NCBI GenBank assembly: GCA_900323505.1
Contig: OOIN01000006.1
Coordinates: 1,240,001-1,304,000 of the forward strand
Direction of reading: 5' to 3'
Length of the DNA: 64,000 nt
From: Ustilago trichophora
Lineage: Eukaryota; Basidiomycota; Ustilaginomycetes; Ustilaginales; Ustilaginaceae
Both the position numbers and the translations under genes were made by a program. The stretch's first letter is position 1. Every line of letters begins with the position of its first letter. Below are positions 19,903 to 31,600 of this stretch, piece by piece. Under the pieces are notes generated by a model. The model was not told where the DNA came from, did not search any database, and saw nothing but the letters and a program-made list of their open reading frames with translations.

Positions 19903-22509
19903 ATGTCCCAAGTCGAGGCTCACAACACCCAACGCGACGAGAATGCTCGTCCCACCAAGCATCCTGCCTTGTCACGGCCTCTCTATGCTTTCGATCTCCC
20001 ACCAGCGTTGCACAACACCCTCAAGCTTCGCTCGCGGATAGAAGAGTCCGAGGCTTCTCAGCTTCTTGCCCCAAGCATTCCATCATCGCACCCAATCTCA
20101 TCTAAACAATCGCAAGCTGACGATGCCAATCAGATACGCAATCCTTCCCATCTCCGTGTACCTCCTTGCTCCCTGTGCCCAGGCTGTCCACCCTTCGCAT
20201 CAGTCACAGCACAGCGCGCTCATTTCCGCTCCGACTGGCATCGCTACAACGTACAGCTCAATATTCAGAATGTATCGCTTCTTGTCTCCGAGCAGGCATT
20301 TGAGAAGCTCTCGGAAGAGGTGGAAAGTGCCAGCGAGCTCGAATCCGACGAAGACACTCAGCAATCGCAATCCACTGCAGTCAAGACGGATCTCGTCACA
20401 AAAATCTTGGCCCGTACCTCTCTTCAAGCAAATGGCACCAAATCTGCCGATCAGCCAGACGAGTTCGCGGATCGAGATGCCGCTGATGCGTTAGATGCCA
20501 TGCAACTGCGTGCTCCCCTGCTGTGGTTCGTCTCCAAGGAAGCTGCGCCCGATGCCGACAAGCTCCACCAGACCCAGCTAGGATTCCACCGCAACGTCTT
20601 CCCTGACCCTGGAACTTCGGCAGCTCCCAGTCTGTCGCCCTCGTCTTCTGTAAACGACTGGTATGCAGCCTGCATCGCATCTATGCAGGCCGGCCGCATC
20701 ACTCGAAAGGGCTCCAAGCAATCCGCATGGAAAGGCAAGCGCATAAAGGGAAAAGAAGTGCAAGAAGCTGCCAAGTCCCTCATGATGACCGTTTTGGACG
20801 GCGAAGGCTTCATCCCTGGACTTTCCACTGCAGTCAAATCGGAAGCTGCCGGCAGCAGCGATGAATACGAAGAGTCAGGTTCTGATACCGAAGACGGTGA
20901 ATCCTCTGACGAGGCCATGTCCGCATCCACCATCACCCGCGACCCCAGCCCTGATCCTCCCTTGCGCATGTGGACCGTTCTGTTGCTCGGTGGAGGTCAC
21001 TTTGCGGCATCCGTCATTGCTCTCAACCCTCACGTCACCACCTACCAAGCCAAACAGCGAGGCAACACGAATGCTCCCAGAGAAGACCGCTCTCTGATCC
21101 TCTTGGCACACAAGGCCTTCCATCGATACACCACAAGGCGAAAGCAGGGCGGTGGTCAAGCTGCTCAGGACGCTACCGGACGATTTGCAAAGTCGGCTGG
21201 TGCCCAGCTGCGTCGATACAACGAGGCTGCTCTCGGTGACGACGTTCGCGGTCTTCTCGACTCGCCTGGCTGGCGACAACTCATTTCCCGCAGTGAGAAG
21301 ATCTGGATTCGAGCCGGTGCTCGCGCAGCCAGAGGACTCCTTTGGTCGTGGGAAGGTGCAAAAGCCAGTCGAGGCAGTCCGCTCGAAGCTGCGCGCAACG
21401 ATGGCCGACTCGGTTCGCTGCCCTTCCCAACCAGACGACCCACCATCGGCGAGACAGTACGCTGCTTCCTCGAGCTGGCCAAAGTCAAAGTAGAGCACAA
21501 ATCCGAAGAGCTGCTCGCAGCCGAGGAGCAAGAGGCACTCGAACAGATCAACCAGAAGTCGCGCAAGGAGGCCGAAGCCAAACGACGCGAGGAGAAAGCT
21601 CGCGAACGAGCGATAGCTTTGGAGAAGAGCAAAGCGGAGAAGAGCGGCAAGCCTGCTCGTTTGACAGAAGAGGAACAGGCCGAGCGAACCAAGTGGAACC
21701 GACTCGTCGAGATGGTCCGCAAGAACAGAACCGAAGCACTCATGACGTTTTTGAGCAAGAACGAGCAGGAGATGCTCAGCGGCAAGATCGACGCACGCTT
21801 GCCAGACTGGTTGCTGGAAGTAGAGGCCAACGAAGCTGGTGCATCTGCTCCAGCATCAAGGTTGATCCCAGCTACCATCTTGCAATTGGCATCGGAAGCC
21901 GGGAGCGAAGCCGTAGTCCGCTATTTGCTGGAGGAGAAGCACGCGGATCCAACAATGCCCACCGAACGTCTCGGCGAGCTTCGCAAGCGATTCTCTCCAA
22001 CTACCACCACCATTTCGCAAGACGCATCGTCCGAGGTTCCACCCCATCGTACGGCCTATGATCTTTGCAACACCAAAGAGACACGCAACGTCTTCCGCCG
22101 GATGATGGCAGATCATCCCGATCGATACGATTGGGCGGGCATGTCTGCCGGTGGAGCCCGTGTGCCGAGCGCGCTCACAGAGGAGATGCAGGACAACGCC
22201 AGCGCCAAGCAGAAAGATCGCCGTGCAGCCATGCGCGAGAAAGCGAGGGAGCGTGCGAACAAGGCTGCTGGAAAGGAAGCTGCCAAACCACCATCGGTAC
22301 AGGAAGAGGACAAGGTGGAAAGCGTTGCGACGCCAAAAGCTTCTCATCAGACGACAAACAGGTTGGGTGGTACCAATATGGCACCGAGAGCACTGCTGCA
22401 GCAGAGAGACGAACAGCAGGGGTTGACGCCCGAGATGCGAGCTCGGATTGAGCGCGAGAAACGAGCGAGGGCGGCCGAGGAGCGGATGAAGGCGTTGATG
22501 AACAGATAG
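19903..22509 (+). CDS. VMS1: Vms1/ANKZF1 ribosome quality-control peptidyl-tRNA hydrolase
   Basis: Intronless, 868 aa from the ATG of MSQVEAHNTQRDENARP. A C2H2-like finger (CPPFASVTAQRAHFRSDWHR) lies near residue 95. The VLRF1 domain starts near residue 355 (MWTVLLLGGGHFAASV), with AHKAFHRYTTRRKQGGGQ near 400-418; this region carries the glutamine loop proposed to act like eRF1 GGQ. LRRYNEAAL and IWIRAGARAARGLLW follow. Ankyrin-like repeats (ILQLASEAGSEAVVRYLLEE) sit near 660-700. A coiled coil and a basic Arg-rich end (ARIEREKRARAAEERMKAL), which looks like a VCP/Cdc48-interacting motif, close the protein. It releases nascent chains from stalled 60S-peptidyl-tRNA complexes, in the cytosol and at mitochondria. 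An in-frame upstream extension to 19642 is open but lacks conservation features. Confidence 0.9.
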   Translation: MSQVEAHNTQRDENARPTKHPALSRPLYAFDLPPALHNTLKLRSRIEESEASQLLAPSIPSSHPISSKQSQADDANQIRNPSHLRVPPCSLCPGCPPFASVTAQRAHFRSDWHRYNVQLNIQNVSLLVSEQAFEKLSEEVESASELESDEDTQQSQSTAVKTDLVTKILARTSLQANGTKSADQPDEFADRDAADALDAMQLRAPLLWFVSKEAAPDADKLHQTQLGFHRNVFPDPGTSAAPSLSPSSSVNDWYAACIASMQAGRITRKGSKQSAWKGKRIKGKEVQEAAKSLMMTVLDGEGFIPGLSTAVKSEAAGSSDEYEESGSDTEDGESSDEAMSASTITRDPSPDPPLRMWTVLLLGGGHFAASVIALNPHVTTYQAKQRGNTNAPREDRSLILLAHKAFHRYTTRRKQGGGQAAQDATGRFAKSAGAQLRRYNEAALGDDVRGLLDSPGWRQLISRSEKIWIRAGARAARGLLWSWEGAKASRGSPLEAARNDGRLGSLPFPTRRPTIGETVRCFLELAKVKVEHKSEELLAAEEQEALEQINQKSRKEAEAKRREEKARERAIALEKSKAEKSGKPARLTEEEQAERTKWNRLVEMVRKNRTEALMTFLSKNEQEMLSGKIDARLPDWLLEVEANEAGASAPASRLIPATILQLASEAGSEAVVRYLLEEKHADPTMPTERLGELRKRFSPTTTTISQDASSEVPPHRTAYDLCNTKETRNVFRRMMADHPDRYDWAGMSAGGARVPSALTEEMQDNASAKQKDRRAAMREKARERANKAAGKEAAKPPSVQEEDKVESVATPKASHQTTNRLGGTNMAPRALLQQRDEQQGLTPEMRARIEREKRARAAEERMKALMNR

Positions 22510-22697
22510 TCTCTCGCTCCGAAGCAGAGTGTAACAATCGATCCAAATCGACCAAAAACGAAACGGTGTATGAATGCGTGATACGTGATGCATGATGCGT
22601 GAAGTAGACGGTACAAATACAAGCTAATAATGAGGGGGAGAAGCCTCGATTGCTTCCCATTGTAAGACTGTCGTCCTTGTGTTTGGTAAGACCGAGG

Positions 22698-23426
22698 CTA
22701 ACGGACAAAGTTCATCGAATAGCCACCTCCAGGCTGCTGAGTAAACTTGAAATTGTTTGTACTCAAACCAAAGTTGCCTAGTATGCTATCACCTAGACCC
22801 TTCAATTTTTGAATCATTTCGTCCTTCTCCTTCTCTGCTGCTTGCTGTACTTTTGGTTCCAGCCTCTTTATGGCAGCTACCACCTCTGGTTTTGTCGCTG
22901 GGGGAAGATCTGAGAGGGTAAGGAGGGTTTTATTGTCTTCGAAAGCGGAAGAGAGGCCTGACCATCCTCCAATGTGCTCGTTGGCCTGAGCGCGGCGGTA
23001 GAGGGCTTTGACGTAGTTGGGCTGGTCCAAAAGGGATTGGTTGCAGGCCTTGACGGCATCACGATGCTGATCAAGACGAAGATGGGTGGCAGCAATGTTG
23101 GCATAGATGACGGAACGGAAGAGTCGAATTTGCTCCTGTTCTTCTGTTTCAGGTTCGCTTTTGGAGGCTGAAGTGGGTTCTTCTGCTTCGCTATCGCCTT
23201 CCGATGCAGTTTCTGATGATTGGGTTGCTTCGATTTCTTCGGGAGCTGCTTCTTCGCCCTCCGAGTCATTTGCCGATTTGGTCGGTTCGCGAGGCGGCAG
23301 CTTTGCCAAGATGTCGAGGTAGGAGGAGAGTGCGCCATCGTAGTCCTTGGCAGCAAACTTGCGATTTGCTTCGGCCTTGAGTTCGTGAATCTCTTCCGAG
23401 ATGTACGCCTCCTGTATGACAGCCAT
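22698..23426 (-). CDS. TPR protein, TTC1-like
   Basis: Intronless, 242 aa. It starts MAVIQEAYISEEIHELKAEA. TPR-like segments are NRKFAAKDYDGALSSYLDIL, SVIYANIAATHLRLDQHRDA and KACNQSLLDQPNYVKALYRR. An acidic low-complexity insertion (about residues 50-95) lies between the first and second repeats. The C-terminus (LGDSILGNFGLSTNNFKFTQ) matches the end of TTC1 proteins, where Leu-Gly-Asn-hydrophobic segments follow the TPR block. TTC1 proteins bind chaperones such as Hsp90 and G-protein partners, but the role here is inferred. It is divergent from the inositol phosphate kinase gene, sharing a 304-bp promoter. An upstream in-frame stretch rich in His/Gln repeats (from 23741) is taken as leader. 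Confidence 0.85.
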   Translation of the reverse strand: MAVIQEAYISEEIHELKAEANRKFAAKDYDGALSSYLDILAKLPPREPTKSANDSEGEEAAPEEIEATQSSETASEGDSEAEEPTSASKSEPETEEQEQIRLFRSVIYANIAATHLRLDQHRDAVKACNQSLLDQPNYVKALYRRAQANEHIGGWSGLSSAFEDNKTLLTLSDLPPATKPEVVAAIKRLEPKVQQAAEKEKDEMIQKLKGLGDSILGNFGLSTNNFKFTQQPGGGYSMNFVR

Positions 23427-23730
23427 TCTCGATAACGATTGAGATGCAGTTGATCCACAATGTTGAGACTTGTGTTGTTGTTGTTGTTGATGATGATGAT
23501 GATGTGGAAAGAGACCCTGAAAATGCGTGTTGGAGCTGGTGCGAGTGGAGGGTCGAAACGCCGTTTTGGTGCTGCGATTGCGAGACGCGAGGCATTTTGA
23601 AGGTTGCCGAGAGCGTGAAATGTGCTCGGTCCAACACCAAGAAAGTCGAGAATGGCATGCATTGTTCAACAACGTCCCGCTTTCAAAGAGGCTACTTGTT
23701 GTTCTACCACCGTCACAGGAAGACAGCAAG
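23427..23730. promoter_or_regulatory. Bidirectional promoter, TTC1-like / IPK
   Basis: 304 bp between the divergent start codons, with a TGTTGTTGTTGATGATGATG microsatellite near 23475. Shared control is inferred from geometry only. Confidence 0.45.
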
Positions 23731-24835
23731 ATGGGAGACACAACAAAGCAAGCATCTGGATCTGGATCTGACTTGACACCGCTGGCGAATCAGGTTGCTG
23801 GTCATCCTGATGGCGTACAGAGCCTAGAAGGAGGGCGACTGGTTGTCAAAGCATGCCTGCCCCGCGAGCTGCAGTTCTACGACGAGGTCAAACAAGCAGT
23901 CGCAGGCAAAGCCGAGCTGGAGGCTCGTCAAGTCGAGCTTTTGGGTAGACTGCTCAAGACCATGCCGAAATGCCATGGAAGCTGGGATCAATACCTCGGA
24001 GGCCAATCTAGCTCGACAGAGCCCACCAGGGAAGCGGATGACTCTGCGCGTATCGTCATGGAGAATCTGACGTTTGGCTACGAAAAGCCAAACGTATGCG
24101 ACATCAAGCTAGGCACACAGCTATGGGACGAAAGTGCAAGCGAGGAAAAGCGACAGCGTATGGAAAAGGCAGCTGCAGCCACAACAAGCGGTTCGCATGG
24201 TATCCGACTGACGGGATGGCAGGTACGTACCACAAACACAAGTCGACACAACATTCTTGCTGAGACAGAGCCGTAAACTGAAGTTTCTTGCGTTGCTCCC
24301 TATTGGCCAGACGTATGATGTTGAAACCAAGAGCTACCACAGCGTACCCAAGGCATTTGGCAAGACGATCAAGGCAGAGCATCTGGAACTGGGAATGCGA
24401 ATGCTTCTTGCATGCCCTCAAGAGGGTGATGCCGAGCACGCCGAGACGGCGCTGGTAGGAACCAGTCTATGTGTAGATGCCTCGACGCTGCGGCTGCCAA
24501 GCTTGTCAGATGAGCTGGTGGAGAAGGTGCTGCGAGAGCACCTGGTCAAGGACCTCGAAGAGATTCATGCTATATTCTCAGAGGTCGAGGTACGGATGCG
24601 AGGAGCTTCTCTGCTGCTGGTATACGAGGGCGAGCCGAGTCGACTTAGCCAAACGCTAGCCAGCGGCAGTGCAGTTCAGGAGGCTAAGGCTCAGGTTCGG
24701 GTGATTGACTTTGGACACGCAACCATTGCGCCTGGCCAAGGACCGGACCAAGGCGTCTTGCTCGGACTCAGCACAGTGCTTGATCTTGCTAGGAAGCAGC
24801 TAGAGCGTCTAGAGAGCAAGAGAGAAGGAGCCTAG
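23731..24835 (+). CDS. Inositol polyphosphate multikinase (Arg82/Ipk2 family)
   Basis: Two exons, 23731-24222 and 24311-24835, phase 0, 338 aa. The hallmark PxxxDxKLG appears as KPNVCDIKLGTQLWDE (about residue 120), preceded by IVMENLTFGY. Further family elements are GIRLTGWQ joined across the intron to TYDVETKSYHSVPKAFGK, then MRGASLLLVYEGEPS and the catalytic VRVIDFGHA segment. The C-terminal end has GPDQGVLLGLSTVLDLA. Enzymes of this family phosphorylate inositol tris/tetrakisphosphates; in yeast Arg82 also acts in nuclear transcription control. The length (about 340 aa) fits IPMK better than the much larger Kcs1/IP6K. Substrate range cannot be read from the sequence. Confidence 0.88.
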
Positions 24836-25633
24836 AGTAGAGTTGCAACCATCACATTCATGTACTCTGTAGCCGATGATCAACCACATTCAGTCGAGTT
24901 TGGACCCTGATTTGCGAGTCTCACAGATGTCCGAATCGCGCGCAACAGCTCTGACACAGTACTTTGCAGCCATTCGTAGAATCATTCAGCGTATAGTGTT
25001 GGCTCTTGCCTTGGAGGTTCAAATGACTCATGCGTGACTGTATCGAGTGGTCCGAATCCATCGACTGAGCCTGCTGTGAGGTTAGGTTGACGACGTTCAA
25101 GGCGTAGGATGTCAAGTGTATTTTTGCGAGAGAGTGGAGGAGAGGCAGCTGTGCTGTACTGTACTGTACAGTACTGTATGTGCATTGTGCAGCAGAGAGT
25201 GCATGATTTGCGCTGCATTTGGGCTGAACCCCTTAATTTGGAAATCGCTTTCTTTTCAAGAGATGCACTTTTAGAGTCAACGCTGAATTTCACTCAAAAC
25301 ACACACACTCTGTGCACATCATTTGGTGTCACCATATCCTTCTTGTCATCCATCACATTCAACCAACCAGTACCCTCTCACACCTCTGATCCAACTACCA
25401 TCCATCTCTGTCCAACACCTGGCCTCTTGATTCGCATCCAAGCAACTGCTCGCATTTCACAACACTGCATTCACACAGACTTTGCATCCCGTATCTAGCA
25501 TTTCGGCATTGTAGCATCCTCATCTCCAGCATCACCACACAGCACTGCCACTATCGCTCCACACTACACCATTATGATCCCTCGTCTACGTTGAGCAACC
25601 TCCAAATCCTGTCATCAGTGGCTGGCTACCGTC
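24836..25633. other. Intergenic region and long leader before the Spo71-like gene
   Basis: 800 bp with no supported gene. It contains a CTGTACTGTACAG palindromic stretch (about 25152-25178) that is echoed near 36285, followed by a pyrimidine-rich stretch before the start at 25634. Confidence 0.5.
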
Positions 25634-28600
25634 ATGGTCGTATCTAGCCCACCGCGGCCAATCCTCGCACACGCTTTCGAGCCTCCTCTGCCGCCACCAC
25701 GTGCTGAAGCTAAGTCCACAGCATCTCAATTTGGTTCCAATACCACCACTTCATCTTCCGCTGTACAGATACCGCCTCCCAAACCGCGCTGTCTCAAATG
25801 CCAGCCCATCCTTCAACATTCCTGCTCGACAGCAAGCGTGCCTACCAACCTTCCCCACGACTCGACCTCCTTTGACACCCTCGCCACCCATGTCAGTATT
25901 CGCCAATACATAGGTCCACTGCCAGTGCCTTCTTCAGCAGCAAAGGCAATCGCCAAGGCTATTGCAGAGGACGGCGCATACACTCCACCACAGCAATCAG
26001 CTCGAGAGCTGCCCACATCAGACCAACCACCATCTTCCCTACCTAACCATCACGACGTCAACGCTGCAGACTATGCATCCTCACCTACCACACCACCATC
26101 TACCAGTCAAGCTGCCTCTTCGCACACCTGGACAGACCCCTTCCAAGTTTCCAGCCCCTCCGAGCACCACACCAACCAAGCAAATCGTGTTCATTCTCCT
26201 CCTTCATCGCCCTCCACCCTCAGTAAAGCCGTACCACTCCCACCTTCTCTTCCACCCGCTCGTCCTCGTGTTTTTGCCAGGGACCCTTCCTCCGCTTCGG
26301 TCCTCTCCAACGCTTCCTATGTCAGCGCACAGTCCATCACACGTTCTGCCCTCAGCGATACAGAGACCACCCAACGAGCCCAAACCATCTTTGACTTACG
26401 TCCCTCTACCGCAACCGATGCCTCGTCTTCGACTTCTCGCTCCGTCAGCCCATCCAAGAGGAGATTTGCGCTTCGCAATCGCAAGAGCAATCAATCCTTT
26501 CCTGTCAACACCGCTACGCCCAGCTCCTCAGCCCAGCCTCCCACTTCGATTCTCAAACCACCCGCTCCCTCTCTCGCATTCAACCGTGCAAACACGGATC
26601 TAGCTGCACTTCCCTCCAGGCACAGGAAAGTGAGCAACGTCCGCAGCGCCGACAATCTTCGCATCGCAGCTCTGCGACAACAGCGTAGGATTGGCTCTGA
26701 AGGCTCTGGATCCCCTGCCTCAGCGGCTTCTTCGCCTCATGCACCATCACTTGCCTTGCCCCTCCTCGACTTGCCGTTGGATGAGATCGAGGAGGCCATC
26801 AACGATCCTGTTCCATCTCGCCATGTGCAATCATCAAGCGAGCCAACAAGGCAACCCCCTCAGGGCTCTGTATCCGAAACTCAGGCGTCGCAACACGACC
26901 TTTTGACACCAAACTATCACATTTCGGTCCCCGAGCATGCGCGTCGGACTCTCAACAGCAGCAACGAGACCACAATCATTCGTAAGAGCGACGATGAGAC
27001 TCGCAAAGGCGCTCCACGTCCATTCTTGAAACCTAAATCATCGTTCTCTAGCGGCTCAGAGTCGCATGCAGTCGAGTCTCAACAACCTCCAGCTCCAGCT
27101 GCCAAGCTTGAACGCCAAGATCTATTGCATCCCGCCTGGGAACAGTCGGCCAACACGGCACCAGGCGCTGATGCAACCTCTGAAACCCTTCTCAACGGAT
27201 CCACTACTTTAAGAGATCCGCCCTCGGACACGGATCTTGATGATCACCAGCAGAGTCCCACAAAAGCCTCCCGCAACATTGTTGGAAGGGGTCTCCCAAC
27301 CAAACGCTCCTTGACTTTCAGCAGAGAGCCAAGCTTGGCACAGGCGCCACGACATGTGACCAATCCAACAGGTATCCATTTGCCACGCGCCGTCGACCAT
27401 CCTCGTGAGATCTCACGTCAGAGCCGCATGAGCAGAGCATCTACAGCCGGCACATTTAACACGGTCGGAACGATCGCTACCGAGGGCAGCTTCGGAGCCA
27501 CTGCTGGCAAAGCATCCACCCTCGCCAGGAGATTTCTCGCAGGTGGCAGTTTCCGAAGGGTCCCCAAACGCACAGACTCGATGCAGAATCGTAGTCAGCG
27601 GAACAAGCTCAGCATGACACGCACCGACTCTGTTCACGACCCTTTCGCTTCCAGCTCTCCATCATCAGCTCGAACGCGCAAGACTTCTCCCTTTGCAGTG
27701 CGTCATCGTCGTACACTACGCTCCGTCAGCCATGCATCCATGCAGCGTGATCCGACCCGTCGCATATCGGCCAGCGGCACCGAAGCTTCAATCGCCGACT
27801 CGACCACTTCTGGCCGCGTCCAGGGCGTGCAACCTGGTGCTGTTGGTACCAGTACAGGCGGCACCAAATGGGTCGGCGAGAGCTTTCAGGTGGGCAAGCG
27901 CTTTTGGGACATTCTCAATGCGCGCAGAGACGAGTTGAACAAATCGCAGCCGTGCTCGTGTGGGACTGCTGATCAATCTGCCAATCGAGCAACGCTAGAT
28001 GGCGCCGATGCCGTAGCCGCAGAATCGAGCGCTGCTGAGCAGAAGCAGGTTGAAGAGCAAACTGCCAAAGTCGAGCATCTAAAGCAGAGCCCAGATGGAG
28101 TCATCACGCTTCTCGCGCAGGAGGCACAGGACATCTCCGACGACAAAGCCTCCGAGGCGCAGGCGCAGGCGCAGGTACAGGCACATGCCGAGCGTACGTC
28201 TGCAAAGAAGCAAGCAAGCCGTGAGCTCGACACGCCTTTGCCTGCCACGACACGTCCCCAAACAGACAGCGCGGGTTGCGGGAGACCTTCTCGCAGGAAG
28301 CTCACCAACGATGTGTCGCAGGCTTCCATTCAGACCGTCCATCCGGAAGAGGCCGCGCCTGTGGCCATCGAAGCACGTCAGGGCTGGAGCGAGATCGTCT
28401 CCAAGATGTCGTCGCTTACAGGAGAGCTTGGGACGGGTTTGAAGGCGCGCACAATTGATCGCAAGGGTGGCCAATCCTCACAGCGCGAGTCTCTGCGTAA
28501 AGAAACAGACGGCAAATCGGCAGCGCGCTCTGGTCGTGACATCGCCAAGTCGACCCCGGAACAGAATGGGTCGCCCAAGCTGCCAGCCGACTCAGACTTC

Positions 28601-31600
28601 AAGATCCTCGCCAGGTCTTCGAGCCTCGTCGAGTCGGACAAGTCCTCGGCTGCGTCCAAGTCGATCTATGCGTCTCTCGCACCATCGACTCATTTGAATG
28701 GATTTGCGCCTCGGGCTTCAAGCCTGGCCCCAGTCACTTCGCCCAGCATGACGAGAAGCGATGCTTTGTCGCACCCAGCTCCACCGGCCTCGGTCGAGGC
28801 AAACAACCCCGAGCTCGTTCATCAGCTTCTTCGCCGCAAGAGCGATCTGGGAGAGCGGCCAGACCACTTGCCCGACACTGCTAGTGATCATGCTGTCGTG
28901 ATCAAGCCTGTCGCCTCGCCACTCAATCTCACGCCTACTCGTGAGCTTGCATCGCCCTATGCTGAGCCGTTGCTGGAACAGGATCCTCTGCCCCTCGACA
29001 CGACTCCTTCCAGTGAGAACAACGATCAACCATCCCACGCATCGCCTCTGATGCCAACAGGTCTGCTCAAAGCCGTCGGACTGTCCAGCAGTCCTGAGCG
29101 CAAGAAGACGGTCAAGTTCGACACAGGTTCTACCCGTCCTGCACTCAAGGGACGCTTCACAGCTTCCCTCTTTGCAGGAAGGGCCGATGACGATCAGCCC
29201 CCACTCTCAAACCTCGTGGGTGCTGCGCCTGGAGACACGCAACCTCGGCCACCCGAGGAGGTGCTTGCAAGGCCTCAGCCCAACGTCATTCAGCAGCCGA
29301 GATCGGGCGATGGATCAACTCCCTCTAGCGAGGTGTACGAAAGCGAAGCCAGCCTTATCACTCGTAGAAGCGTGTTGAAGAAAGACCGCATGCTGGTCAA
29401 GATCGCTTGGACGCCACACGAAGATCTTCCGAGCGACTTTGACGAGCTGCAGGCGCGCAAATATCCCATCCGAGAAGAGGAGTGGCGCGAATATGTGGTC
29501 GTCTTCAGGATGGGCAAGCTCGAGCTCTGGACCGACCCGTCTTTCACCAACAAGCTGACTGGCCATGGCGACCGACTCAAGCTGCGTACCACCATTCCCT
29601 TGTCGCGTGGCTCAACGCTTGTGTCGCTCTACTCTCCCATCGATCGGATCTTTGCCTTGACGTATCAACCTTGGAAGTCGATGTCGTCTCATCATAAGCG
29701 AGGTATCCATCTGCGCCGGCAGGGCACTGACATTGCACTCTTTGACTGCCGAGCTCGTTCAGCAGCAGCCGACTGGATCTGGGAGCTGTGGAGGGAGCTA
29801 GGCGGTCTCATTCCCGAATCGCTCGAGGTTCATGTGCCCTCCTTTGGCCTCAAGGTCAAGATACCGATCCCTGAAAGCATGCCTTTGGAACGAGCGACCC
29901 CCTCGGCGCCCGCGTCGGGAATTCAATTGAGCGGCGAGAAAGATGGGCTCTTTGCACTCAGCTCGATCGGGCAGTCCATGGACGTAGGTGAAGGCTTCAA
30001 GCTCATCAACCGGAACAACATCATTGCCATGACCTGGAAGCTCTTTGACAGCGTTGAACAGTGGCGCGAACTCATGGCGATCGCACAAAAACGCGGTCTC
30101 AGGCTCGAACTTGCATGGCGACGAGGCACTGAGCTGGACTGGGTCATCAATGAGAGGACTGTCGAGGACGAGCCACGACACTGGGCTGTTCTGTGCGGTG
30201 CATTGCTCCGGGACTACAAACATCCCTCGATCCTTGAGCTAAGAGCCGCGGCGCATTACCCGACTTCGGTGCTGATTCGCCCTGGTCAATACCTACAAGA
30301 GCCTCCGGCAGTGGAAGGATTCTTGTGGCGTGTCAAACCGGTTTCAGGCGCGCTCACTCGTCTTTACTTTACGACTTATGATGGTCACCTTTATGTCTGT
30401 CGCACCACGCGAGCTTTTCCACCCGACCGTCACCTTGCAGTTCAGATGCAGGAGGCGATGGACATGCGTGTGCCGAGAACGAGCGGCGCGACGCAGGGCA
30501 GAGCTGCCAAGCCTGCTACACCAGCAACGAAGAGCGCGCTAGCTCGAGCCCTTGCCAAGTTTGTCGGAGCCAACAAGGCGGCACGCCGAGACGAGGATGT
30601 GGCGACGCTGCGTCAAAATGTCTTGGAGGCCATCAGCTATCCAGCCGAGACGGAAGAGGAGTTCAAAGGCCAGATCGAGGCCTATCAGTCATTCGAGAGA
30701 CGCCGACAATTCGAGCAGATCCGAGGCTCGGACGGCTTCATTGATCTTAAGCTCATCCACACGATCAAGACGATCGGCAACGGTCCCGTGCGCTGCCCAG
30801 GCGAGGACGACATCCGTCACCCTACACGTGGAGGAACGACGCCTCTGATGCAAAAAGTGAAGGGGGATCTTGCCGTTGCGCAGCGGGACGGGGAAGAGTC
30901 GGACGACGAGGACGACAGCTATGCGGCCAATGACATTGGCGGCCAGGAGGGTCTTGAGCTTGCTGATGACGCAAACGAGCTGCGTCGAGCGCGTCAGATC
31001 GAGATCACTCTTACGAACGGCAAGTCGATCCGACTGGAAGCTTTCAGCGCTCCTGTCGCTAGAGAGTGGGTGGAGCGCGTCTCGGAACTCGTCAAATACT
31101 GGCGCCGTAGGGAGCGGGCCGATGCCACCGAGCTCATGTATGCAGCCGGGATGGATGTCAGCGAGATTCACAAACAGCTGCAAGGACGCAAAACGCATAC
31201 CAGCGGCATTGACGGTGTCGACGAACAGAAACTGTCGCCCATGCTGGGCAACATTTGGAATTGGTGCCAGATCGAAGGCTGTCGCAACATTATTCGATCC
31301 GGGCGTCTCTTCCATAAAAAGAGCAGCTACAGCGCCTTCAAGGCTCGCGATTACGTGCTGATCGCCGGTCGTCTGCTATGTTTCAAGCTGGTCAAGTCGG
31401 TGAGGACTACACGAGCCCGACAGAACAACGGCATCTTCCACCGACGACAGGACACGGTGATACATCTGCGGGACGCGTACGTATACAGTGGGAAGCTGAG
31501 TGAAGACATGCTCAAGAATGGCCGATCGGATCCGGCCCAAGCGGTTACAGGGATCGGCGGAGGCGGCTCGAACAGTGGCAAACGTCACCGTGTGCCGCGT

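Noticed and set aside
23427..23741. An upstream in-frame extension of the TTC1-like gene containing HHHHHQQQQQ.
   Set aside because: It derives from a GAT/GTT trinucleotide microsatellite in the shared promoter and overlaps the first codons of the divergent kinase gene.
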